Origin: JAEZRQ01 sp049294415
GTDB taxonomy: Bacteria > Patescibacteriota > Patescibacteriia > Patescibacteriales > UBA12465
Length of the DNA stretch: 22,807 nucleotides
Reading direction: 5' to 3'
NCBI GenBank assembly: GCA_049294415.1
Contig: JBAQCS010000001.1
Span: 1 to 22,807 of the forward strand
Shown one piece after another: positions 1-6,039 of the stretch. The translations under genes were made by a program, and so were the position numbers. Every line of letters starts with the position of its first letter. Position 1 is the first letter of the stretch. The notes under the pieces are model-generated. The model was given only the letters and a program-made list of their open reading frames with translations. It had not been told where the DNA came from and did not search any database.

Positions 1-198
1 TCTTTACCCCTGTCTTTTGTAAATGACCAGGAAAGCGTCGCCTTCCATGTTAAATCAGCTGATTGCTTTGGAACTATTGCCACTATTATTTCCCTCTGGA
101 AGCAAACTGGAAAAATTAGTGAAAAAAGTTTTAAAGAGTTGTATGATGATTTATTAGATTTACAAAAAAATTACGAAATAAAAAAGAAGCCCCAGTAG
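1..198 (+). CDS. C-terminal fragment of an unknown protein
   Basis: The reading frame is open from base 1 and stops at TAG 196-198, giving the last 65 residues of a protein whose start lies outside the window. The visible part has a mixed alpha/beta start (SLPLSFVNDQ) and a lysine-rich helical tail ending KKKPQ. I do not recognise the family and see no catalytic motif. The stop codon lies inside the terminator hairpin at 187-212, so gene end and transcript end nearly coincide, which supports it as a real gene end rather than a chance frame. AT-rich codon use matches the other genes of the window. Confidence 0.6.
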   Translation, partial: SLPLSFVNDQESVAFHVKSADCFGTIATIISLWKQTGKISEKSFKELYDDLLDLQKNYEIKKKPQ

Positions 199-212
199 AT
201 TGGGGCTTTTTT
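187..212 (+). terminator. intrinsic terminator overlapping the stop codon
   Basis: The perfect 8-bp stem AAGCCCCA / TGGGGCTT (187-194 with 201-208) has a 6-nt loop and ends in a T run (207-212). It ends the + strand gene at 1-198, whose TAG stop is in the loop. Confidence 0.85.
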
Positions 213-218
213 GATAAT

Positions 219-251
219 AAAAAACCTGTTTCATTTCGAAACAGGCTTTTT
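219..251. terminator. bidirectional terminator between convergent units
   Basis: Stem CCTGTTTC (225-232) pairs with GAAACAGG (238-245). A run flanks the left side and a T run the right (247-251), so it can work on both strands. It is the end of the minus-strand three-paralogue cassette. Confidence 0.75.
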
Positions 252-307
252 AGCCAAGAGACAAAGAGTCTAAGGGCTAAGAGAATAAGCAGCCAAGTGA
301 TTAAGCG

Positions 308-787
308 CTACTTGCGGACACCAAGGAAGCGATAATGAGCACCCCAGCCACTACCAAACCAACCGAGGTCAAGCCTACGCCCGGAGCCATCCCCGCCCAG
401 ATAAGGCACACAACGATCAAGGTCAGCATTGGGCCAAACCGAGCCGAGGGCGATAATTGGAAATTGTCGTTGCAGTTCAGGGAATAGAAATCCTAGAACC
501 AACAATTCCATTAGGGTAGCTGGGCGATAACCATCCTTGTTCATTTCCAAAGCAACATCTTCGGAGCTTATATCACGATTGAACTGGAATAATTTGGTTT
601 TTACTTCCACTTTTTTTCCTGCCATCTCTGGAGAAATGGGGAAATTTTCAGCGGTGACGTCACTATTTTTCCAGTCATAGTTACCATCAGCAATGGCCTG
701 TTCGATGGTTTTGGTGTAGTCAACGTTCAGGATTATTTCGCCCGAAACATCAATTACTTTTTGGATTTCTTCAGCATTCATTTCCAT
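308..787 (-). CDS. tandem paralogue 1, conserved N-terminus with variable C-terminus (unknown function)
   Basis: The product has 159 residues and is the last gene of a three-gene tandem array. No known enzyme motif is visible. Residues 1-112 resemble the two neighbours closely: VDYTKT (22-27), NFPIS (48-52), KLFQFN (65-70), GYRPA (86-90), MELL (93-96). From residue 113 the pattern is a scaffold (ALGSVW 113-118, VPYL 127-130, RRLDL 137-141, W148, RFLGVRK 153-159) around residues that differ in every copy. The ALGSVW start and RFL..RK end recall C-type-lectin-like or formylglycine-enzyme-like folds, used by diversity-generating retroelement targets; this is inference from pattern only. The 3' part (about 308-460) is clearly richer in G+C than the rest of the window. 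There is no signal peptide or membrane segment and no Shine-Dalgarno. A second in-frame ATG lies two codons inside. Confidence 0.85.
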   Translation of the reverse strand: MEMNAEEIQKVIDVSGEIILNVDYTKTIEQAIADGNYDWKNSDVTAENFPISPEMAGKKVEVKTKLFQFNRDISSEDVALEMNKDGYRPATLMELLVLGFLFPELQRQFPIIALGSVWPNADLDRCVPYLGGDGSGRRLDLGWFGSGWGAHYRFLGVRK

Positions 788-814
788 GTTTTACGGTTTA
801 TTGTTTTATTTCAA

Positions 815-1294
815 TTATTTACGAATAGCAAGAAAATACGGTCTAGTAAACCAACGATAGTGAAACCAGAGGAATTCAATCCCCCGTCTCTGCAAAATAG
901 GTACAGGACAACCGCCAGAACTACCATTAAAAGGATACTGAAAAACCGAATAACCAAGTGCAATAATATGGATATTAAATTGCCTTAGTATTTCAGGATA
1001 TGAGGTTCCTAGAGACAAAAGTTCTACCAAGATAGCTGGGCGATAACCAGCTTTATCCATTTTAGAGATAACTTCACCTGAACTGATGCTGTGATTAAAA
1101 TAAAATAATTTAGCGATCACTTCCATCTTTTTTCTGCCGAATTCTTCAGGAATAGGGAAATTCTCAGTAACAGCCTTGAGATTTAAATCATGCCCGCTAG
1201 TCGCTACAATCTGTTCAACCGTTTGAGCATAATCGATGCTTAAAGTTATTTCCCCTAAATCATCAATTGCTTTTTGAATTTCTTCATTTTTCAT
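815..1294 (-). CDS. tandem paralogue 2, variable C-terminus (unknown function)
   Basis: The product has 159 residues and is the middle copy of the array, 27 bp before copy 1 and 46 bp after copy 3. The N-terminal part matches its neighbours (EEIQKAID at 4-11, ENFPIP 44-49, KLFYFNH 62-68, KAGYRPA 81-87, ELLSLG 91-96). The C-terminal third is the most divergent of the three: ALGYSVF replaces ALGSVW, VPIL replaces VPYL, and the rest is rich in aromatic and Arg residues (FLWFHYRWFTRPYF at 141-154), but it still ends FLAIRK. The total length is conserved despite small shifts inside the variable part. The start lacks the MEMNA form of copies 1 and 3 (here MKNEE). Function is unknown. Confidence 0.85.
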   Translation of the reverse strand: MKNEEIQKAIDDLGEITLSIDYAQTVEQIVATSGHDLNLKAVTENFPIPEEFGRKKMEVIAKLFYFNHSISSGEVISKMDKAGYRPAILVELLSLGTSYPEILRQFNIHIIALGYSVFQYPFNGSSGGCPVPILQRRGIEFLWFHYRWFTRPYFLAIRK

Positions 1295-1340
1295 GACTTA
1301 CAGTTTTATTTTGAAACGGGATGAAAAAATTACAATTCTT

Positions 1341-1820
1341 TTATTTGCGAATAGCTAAGAAACGGCAATCGCTCAACCAAACACCAGCAATTGAAATACA
1401 GGCAAGCACTCGTCTGTTTCTCCTTGCCGATAAATAAGTCACATGATTTCTACCACCTTCGGTTCTCCAAATCGAACCAAAAGCAACAACCGGATACTGT
1501 GTTTGTAACTTAGAATGTAAAGCCGCCAGAGCTAAAAGTTCCATCAAATAAGCTGGACGATAACCGGCGTTATCCATTCCAACAAGGACATCTTCCACGC
1601 TAACATCATGATTAAAGCAAAAAAGTTTGGCATTCGCATTAATTTTTTTGCCAACCATATCGGGCGAGATCGGAAAATTTACATCATTAATCTTATCGTC
1701 AGATAAATAGCACGAGCTCTCAGACACAGCCTGATCAACTGTTTTAGTATAATCAACTTCCAGAACAATTTCGTCTAAACCGTTGATTATTTTTTGAATT
1801 TTTTCAGCATTCATTTCCAT
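1341..1820 (-). CDS. tandem paralogue 3, first gene of the cassette (unknown function)
   Basis: The product has 159 residues and is the promoter-proximal copy. It begins MEMNAEKIQK like copy 1 and keeps VDYTKT, NFPIS, GKK, KLFCFNHD, GYRPA and MELLALA. The C-terminal scaffold is AFGSIW ... VTYL ... RRVL ... W ... RFLAIRK, and aligns without gaps to copy 1 over its last 47 residues. Within that stretch most non-scaffold positions differ. The gene sits behind a good promoter (1874-1903) and has no Shine-Dalgarno. An untranslated leader of roughly 50 nt ends in AAAACCGTAAAAC just before ATG, shared with copy 1. Cytoplasmic location is likely because no signal or membrane segment is visible. Function is unknown. 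Confidence 0.85.
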   Translation of the reverse strand: MEMNAEKIQKIINGLDEIVLEVDYTKTVDQAVSESSCYLSDDKINDVNFPISPDMVGKKINANAKLFCFNHDVSVEDVLVGMDNAGYRPAYLMELLALAALHSKLQTQYPVVAFGSIWRTEGGRNHVTYLSARRNRRVLACISIAGVWLSDCRFLAIRK

Positions 1821-1873
1821 GTTTTACGGTTTTATGTGGTTATTAATATTTTTAAAAAAACTATGATTCTAAT

Positions 1874-1903
1874 TATATAATCATATTAACCTATTTTTGT
1901 CAA
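1874..1903 (-). promoter_or_regulatory. promoter of the three-paralogue cassette
   Basis: On the minus strand TTGACA (1898-1903) is followed after 18 bp by TATATA (1874-1879). It lies just downstream of the O-antigen-ligase-like gene on the same strand, so the cassette has its own start of transcription. Confidence 0.65.
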
Positions 1904-1916
1904 TAAGTAGAATTTT

Positions 1917-3152
1917 CTAGGTGTCTTTCCTGGTAATTAACGCCGCTACTACAAAAAACAACAATAAACCCAAGGCCGAACTTAAGAGCCAATGGTCTAA
2001 TAAACTAAAAATAAACAGAGCTATAACTATCGGATGTAAATTTTTAGAATAAGCTGTTATAAGCAAATAAAACCAAAAGATTAAAGCGCCAAGCAAACCA
2101 AAAACTCCCACCTCAGACCACAATAATAACCAATAATTATGAACGGGCTGACTATACTGATTGCTATCCGACAAAGCTAAAGTGTAATTACCAAAACCAA
2201 CTCCTTGTAATGGACTTTCTTTAATTAGAGACCAGGCCTGTTCTATATAAGTAGTGCGCTCTATCAAAGATTTTTGTTCTAAGCGCCCCGCGGCAGTAGA
2301 CCTAACTAAGAATAAATCTTTATAAGGAGTTATAATAGCTGCTGAAATTAAAATTACTAAACAAGAATAAAATATCAGTAAGCTCTTAGCCGGTTTTTTA
2401 AATTTAAAAAATAAAAGTGGGACTGTTATAAAAAAGGCAATTAATGCTGACCTAGAAAATGATACTAAAAGCGCACTATATAAAATTGTGAAAGCTGAAA
2501 AATAAAAAATTCTAGTTTTTTTAGTTAGCTCACTCTTAAAGCTGGAATATAAAATAAATAATAAACCAATAACCATTAGTCCACCTAAAATATTAGGGTG
2601 ATCAAAGCTGCCGTAAGCTCGTAAATATCTCCCCCAACCAGTTTCAATGACTGATGAACCTAAAATACCAGCAGAATGACTAGCTAAGCCCAACCATTTA
2701 CAAGCAAAAGTTGTTTGAGTAAAAAATTGCCAAAGGCCAAGTAATGCTGGGGCAATTAAAGAAGCAATAAAAATATTAACTCCTGTTTTTATAGAAACTA
2801 TATTTTTTTTCTTGAGTAGATAAAAAACACTTAAGCCTAAAACAAAAATTAAGTAATGAGTTAACGACAACAACTTATCACTAGCTACGGTAATGGATAA
2901 TAAAATAGCTGACTCCAAAATAATTAGACCCCACCACCAATAAGCTTTTTTGGCTTCTTTTTTAAAACTATAATTATCTAAAAATATTTCCCTACCCCAA
3001 ATTAACAACGGTATAAATAATAATAACCACACAGCAAAAAAAGAAATTTCTAAATAATTAGAATTATCTGGTCGTAAAATTAATTTAGTCTGCCAAGGCC
3101 ATAAAAATAACCAAAGATACAAACAATATTGTCCCAGCTTCTCTTTATTCAT
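1917..3152 (-). CDS. O-antigen ligase/polymerase-like membrane protein (Wzy_C family)
   Basis: The product has 411 residues and about ten or more hydrophobic segments. Family-typical signs are GSFDHPNILGG (181-191), SFSRSALIAF (231-240), the long extracytoplasmic loop with a GVGFGNY motif (317-323), and HNYWLLLWSEVGVFG (338-352), the usual conserved loop-to-helix transition of WaaL/Wzy-type proteins. Such proteins join or polymerise lipid-linked glycans on the outer face of the membrane; which substrate is used here cannot be read from sequence. It is the last gene of a three-gene operon and its first codons overlap the end of the preceding gene by 8 bp, suggesting coupled translation. In CPR cells this would fit assembly of a surface polysaccharide or glycoprotein glycan. 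Confidence 0.75.
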   Translation of the reverse strand: MNKEKLGQYCLYLWLFLWPWQTKLILRPDNSNYLEISFFAVWLLLFIPLLIWGREIFLDNYSFKKEAKKAYWWWGLIILESAILLSITVASDKLLSLTHYLIFVLGLSVFYLLKKKNIVSIKTGVNIFIASLIAPALLGLWQFFTQTTFACKWLGLASHSAGILGSSVIETGWGRYLRAYGSFDHPNILGGLMVIGLLFILYSSFKSELTKKTRIFYFSAFTILYSALLVSFSRSALIAFFITVPLLFFKFKKPAKSLLIFYSCLVILISAAIITPYKDLFLVRSTAAGRLEQKSLIERTTYIEQAWSLIKESPLQGVGFGNYTLALSDSNQYSQPVHNYWLLLWSEVGVFGLLGALIFWFYLLITAYSKNLHPIVIALFIFSLLDHWLLSSALGLLLFFVVAALITRKDT

Positions 3153-4077
3153 AAATATCTAGTTTGGCTAAACAATCATGATAATTTTTATAAAACTCAG
3201 CCCGCCTGTCGTTCATATAAAAACGTAAAATAGTATCGCTAATTAATACGCCAGCATCAGCCGCAGCTAATTCCCTCATTCTACTCGGCATAATTAACAT
3301 TTGTATTTTTTTAGTACACCAATTTAGACAGTCGCCCCAACCAAAAAAAATCCACTCGCCCCAGCTACGACGAAAATAATTATCAGGAAAAGTATCTTTG
3401 AGTAATAAGCTATTAGGAAAAGCCCCCTTAAGCCAATCATTTTTAAATCTTAAATAAGCTAATAGATTATCTTTCTCGTAAATAGGATATAAACCCAAAA
3501 ACCAATGATCAAAATAAGGGTCGTGAGGAGTAAAACGTAAATTTTCCATAGCCAAACCATCGACACTAGCGTAAAAACTTAAACAAATTTTATTTCTTTT
3601 TCTCTTACTATTAGGCCTCATGTTAGCTAGCTTCATTAGTCCCGTGCAAAAAAAACGAGTCAACCACAATCTGTGAGGTGATGAAATAATAAAAATATCA
3701 ATATCACTTTCATCACGTAAATTATGATGACCGATTAAATTGGAAACAGCTACTAGCTTAACCGATGGCAATAATCTAAATAAATAAGAAGCCCAGCGAG
3801 CTATCTTAATTTTTTGATTAGTATAGTTATATCTTTTTTGACGAATACAAAAAAGTTCTTGACGACCAGCTAAAAAATAAAAACCATTATATAATTCTAA
3901 TATTTTTTCTTGCTCCAGTAACTCATCAAGAGCCTTTTCTAATTCTGCTAATTCGATTTTGATAGGCAAATTTTGCCAAATCTCCCAACGAGTCAAGGGA
4001 TAATTAAAGATATCAAAAAAGACAATTGTTTTAAGAATGGCTGATCTAAGTTCAGATGTTAGATACTCTTCTTTCAT
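3145..4077 (-). CDS. nucleotidyltransferase-like protein with N-terminal helical/winged-helix-like region
   Basis: The product has 310 residues. Residues 11-75 look like a small helical domain (ILKTIVFFDIFNYPLTRWEI). Residues 108-131 carry the nucleotidyltransferase-type signature with the double aspartate DESDIDIFII (122-131), which in this fold binds the two metal ions. The usual Gly-Ser before it appears as SN (112-113), so activity is uncertain. The rest is aromatic-rich and not recognised. The start lies one base after the rmuC stop, and the end overlaps the next gene by 8 bp, so the three genes are one transcript. The partner gene suggests an envelope glycan role, but nucleotidyltransferase folds also modify tRNA, proteins or antibiotics. 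The substrate is unknown. Confidence 0.6.
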   Translation of the reverse strand: MKEEYLTSELRSAILKTIVFFDIFNYPLTRWEIWQNLPIKIELAELEKALDELLEQEKILELYNGFYFLAGRQELFCIRQKRYNYTNQKIKIARWASYLFRLLPSVKLVAVSNLIGHHNLRDESDIDIFIISSPHRLWLTRFFCTGLMKLANMRPNSKRKRNKICLSFYASVDGLAMENLRFTPHDPYFDHWFLGLYPIYEKDNLLAYLRFKNDWLKGAFPNSLLLKDTFPDNYFRRSWGEWIFFGWGDCLNWCTKKIQMLIMPSRMRELAAADAGVLISDTILRFYMNDRRAEFYKNYHDCLAKLDIYE

Positions 4078-4078
4078 T

Positions 4079-5203
4079 TTAATTTTCGTTTTTAGGACGA
4101 TCTATTTTAGTTACTTCAATCTCACTAGCACCGCCAGTAATTTTTATAACATCTTTATCAATCTTTTTAAATTCAGTATAGGCATTATTATAATGATTAA
4201 CAGTTGTGCCTAAACTATTACCAAGCTTCTGTAAAAAATCATCATAACTAATGATGTGTTTACCTAGTTTTTCAATGTTCTGTTTTATTTCCATGGCTTT
4301 TTCTTCAATTTGCATGGCCTTTAAACCCTGCAATACTGTTTGCAGATAAGCTAGGAAAGAAGTAGGCGAAACAATAACAACTTTCTTTTCTCTAAAAGCA
4401 TATTCAATCAAATCACGAGTATTAACTTTAACCGCACCCACACTGTTAACTAATAAATCGTAATAGATTGCTTCTGAAGGAATAAACATGAAAGCAAATT
4501 CCAGAGTTCCTTTGTCAGGCAAAACATACTTAGCGGTTTCATCAATACGATTCTTTAAATCTTGCTTAAAAGCTGTTTCTAGTTTTTTTCGCTGTTCGTC
4601 GTCATGACAATTAAGTAGGCGTTCGTAATTTTCTAAAGAAAATTTAGCATCAATTGGAATAATTTTATCCTTAACGAAAACTACCGCATCAACAATTAAA
4701 TCTTTGCCAGTCTTTTCATCCTTACCCATCTTATATTGAAGCTCATAGGACTTAGGTGGCAAAACATTTTTCAAAGTTTCTTCTAAAAAATATTCACCAA
4801 GCACACCGCGTTGTTTAGGATTTTTTAAAATATCCTGTAAACCTTGGAGTTGTGCTGAAAAATTAACTACCTGTTTATTAGTTTCATCTAATTTAGTTAA
4901 CTTCTCAGTTACGTCAGCAATCAACTTAGCTGATTGTCCTGTAATGTTTTGAATGATACGAGTGGTATGCTCAAATTGCCCCTGACTAGTGCGGTGGGTT
5001 TCTGATAATTTAAGATCTAACTCCTGACGTAATTCAGTATTTTGACGATTTAACTGATTTAACTGTTCAGATTGCTGAGCCATACGTTCCATTAGCGGTG
5101 ACCACTTATCAGAGTTACTATCCTTTCTATTAATTAGCAGGTAAATCACAACGCCTAAGCCGCCTAAAACTAAAATAAAGAGAAAAATTTGCGAACTATC
5201 CAT
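4079..5203 (-). CDS. rmuC: RmuC family DNA recombination protein
   Basis: The product has 374 residues. A single N-terminal membrane helix (about 5-25) is followed by a long Gln/Glu/Leu-rich coiled coil (about 35-125), then the PD-(D/E)XK-like RmuC core: GVLGEYFLEETLKNVLPP, KDLIVDAVVFVKDKIIPIDAKF, and a late segment IVSPTSFLAYLQTV. The IDAKF aspartate/lysine pair fits the nuclease-like active site. RmuC limits inversions at short inverted repeats in E. coli and is widespread, often membrane anchored; the exact reaction is not settled. It is the first gene of an operon with a nucleotidyltransferase-like and an O-antigen-ligase-like gene. There is no Shine-Dalgarno. A divergent + strand gene begins 133 bp away. 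Confidence 0.92.
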   Translation of the reverse strand: MDSSQIFLFILVLGGLGVVIYLLINRKDSNSDKWSPLMERMAQQSEQLNQLNRQNTELRQELDLKLSETHRTSQGQFEHTTRIIQNITGQSAKLIADVTEKLTKLDETNKQVVNFSAQLQGLQDILKNPKQRGVLGEYFLEETLKNVLPPKSYELQYKMGKDEKTGKDLIVDAVVFVKDKIIPIDAKFSLENYERLLNCHDDEQRKKLETAFKQDLKNRIDETAKYVLPDKGTLEFAFMFIPSEAIYYDLLVNSVGAVKVNTRDLIEYAFREKKVVIVSPTSFLAYLQTVLQGLKAMQIEEKAMEIKQNIEKLGKHIISYDDFLQKLGNSLGTTVNHYNNAYTEFKKIDKDVIKITGGASEIEVTKIDRPKNEN

Positions 5204-5232
5204 AATATTTAAACTTAATAATTACTACTCTT

Positions 5233-5238
5233 ATTATA
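5233..5238 (-). promoter_or_regulatory. probable -10 box for the rmuC operon
   Basis: TATAAT on the minus strand lies about 30 bp upstream of the rmuC start. No convincing -35 is found at 17 bp, so this is a weak assignment. It shares the intergenic space with the divergent promoter at 5264-5292. Confidence 0.35.
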
Positions 5239-5263
5239 TATCTTTTAAGCTTATTTTGGCATA

Positions 5264-5292
5264 TTGACAAGAATGAAATAAGATACTAAATT
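5264..5292 (+). promoter_or_regulatory. promoter of the acidic unknown gene
   Basis: TTGACA (5264-5269), a 17-bp spacer, then TAAATT (5287-5292). A strong Shine-Dalgarno GGAGGA (5323-5328) sits 8 nt before the ATG of the gene at 5337. Confidence 0.6.
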
Positions 5293-5336
5293 TACCGAAT
5301 AAGGTCATTAAAAATAAAAAATGGAGGACACAAAAA

Positions 5337-5726
5337 ATGAGAACAGTAGAAAGTATCAAAGAAAATGAACTAGTCAGAGATCTGGAAAAGTTTATTGAGC
5401 AACATGTTACTGCTAGCGACATCCCCGAACTTTTTGTCAAAGAAAATTTCAAAGATGAAACTACTATCAAAGGCATTCAAGACTCAATACAAGCTGGATG
5501 CGGTGCGCATGTCTATGTCAGTGAAATTGTAGAACACTTGATTAAACATGCTAAAAAAATTATCAAAAACAAAACAAAAAAAGATTCTGAAGATTGTCTT
5601 GTCGAAGATGATTTATCAAATGAACCAGGAGTATTACTGGAAGTTGATTATTATGATCACGGGTGTGATCCTAGTTATTATGAAGGTAAATTTGATGTTA
5701 TTGATGAGGTAAATTTGGAAAATTAG
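5337..5726 (+). CDS. unknown acidic cytoplasmic protein
   Basis: The product has 129 residues. I do not recognise the family. The N-terminal half is helical and charged (ESIKENELVRDLEKFIEQ), the middle has a QAGCGAHVYVSEIVEHLIKHAKKII segment like an amphipathic helix, and the C-terminal third is very acidic (DSEDCLVEDDLSNEPG, VDYYDHGCDPSYYEG). Three cysteines and several histidines are present but no standard zinc motif. There is no signal peptide or membrane helix. The start is secure: GGAGGA 8 nt upstream of ATG, the only textbook Shine-Dalgarno among the starts of this window, which hints at high or specially controlled translation. It forms its own unit with a promoter and a terminator at 5804-5835. 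Confidence 0.8.
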   Translation: MRTVESIKENELVRDLEKFIEQHVTASDIPELFVKENFKDETTIKGIQDSIQAGCGAHVYVSEIVEHLIKHAKKIIKNKTKKDSEDCLVEDDLSNEPGVLLEVDYYDHGCDPSYYEGKFDVIDEVNLEN

Positions 5727-5803
5727 AGTGAACTAACTAGAGTTAAAAAACCAAAAAAGTTGCCTATGGAAAAAATGGTAGCCAAAAAAGCTCCGCAAAA
5801 AAC

Positions 5804-5835
5804 AAAAAGCTGACCCACCAAGAGCCAGCTTTTTT
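5804..5835 (+). terminator. intrinsic terminator after the acidic unknown gene
   Basis: AAAAAGCTG (5804-5812) pairs with CAGCTTTTT (5826-5834) around a 13-nt loop, followed by a T run. It ends the transcript of the gene at 5337-5726. Confidence 0.75.
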
Positions 5836-5836
5836 A

Positions 5837-5865
5837 TTTACACACACTAATTAATAAGATATAAT
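5837..5865 (+). promoter_or_regulatory. strong promoter of a very short transcription unit
   Basis: TTTACA (5837-5842), exactly 17 bp, then a perfect TATAAT (5860-5865). The predicted start near 5872 gives a transcript of about 150 nt to the terminator at 5989-6020. No annotated-size gene lies in it. Confidence 0.65.
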
Positions 5866-5871
5866 AAAAGT

Positions 5872-6020
5872 GTTAAACGAAAAGTAATTTTTAAATTTAC
5901 CGCTTATGAGAAAGTTATTTTTGATTGTAGTAATGTGCCAAGCAGGAAGTTGCGAAGGTTAAAAAACCGGAGAAAAAAAGTACTAACGAAAAACCGATCC
6001 ACAATGGAATCGGTTTTTTT
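5872..6020 (+). ncRNA. candidate small RNA or tiny-peptide transcript
   Basis: This stretch between genes is framed by a near-consensus promoter and an intrinsic terminator, so it is predicted to be transcribed alone. It matches no RNA family I know. It contains one short frame from ATG 5906 to TAA 5960-5962 coding 18 residues, MRKLFLIVVMCQAGSCEG, which looks like a hydrophobic leader or small membrane peptide with two cysteines, but has no Shine-Dalgarno. Whether the product is RNA or peptide is open. The transcript would run towards gyrA and end tail to tail with it. Confidence 0.4.
5984..6020. terminator. bidirectional terminator between the short unit and gyrA
   Basis: AAAAACCGAT (5989-5998) pairs with ATCGGTTTTT (6009-6018). 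A T run follows on the + side, and an A run precedes on the left, so it also ends the minus-strand gyrA operon. Confidence 0.8.
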
Positions 6021-6039
6021 CTTATTCTAAAGTCTATTT

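Noticed and set aside
308..1820. A complete diversity-generating retroelement
   Set aside because: No reverse transcriptase, accessory gene or template repeat is seen anywhere in the window; only the pattern of variation suggests it.
5234..5476. A minus-strand frame opposite the start of the acidic unknown gene
   Set aside because: The + strand gene has a promoter, a strong Shine-Dalgarno and a terminator; the antisense frame has none.
5766..5813. A 15-codon Lys-rich frame just before the terminator at 5804
   Set aside because: There is no start signal, and it runs into the terminator stem; likely just A-rich 3' untranslated sequence.
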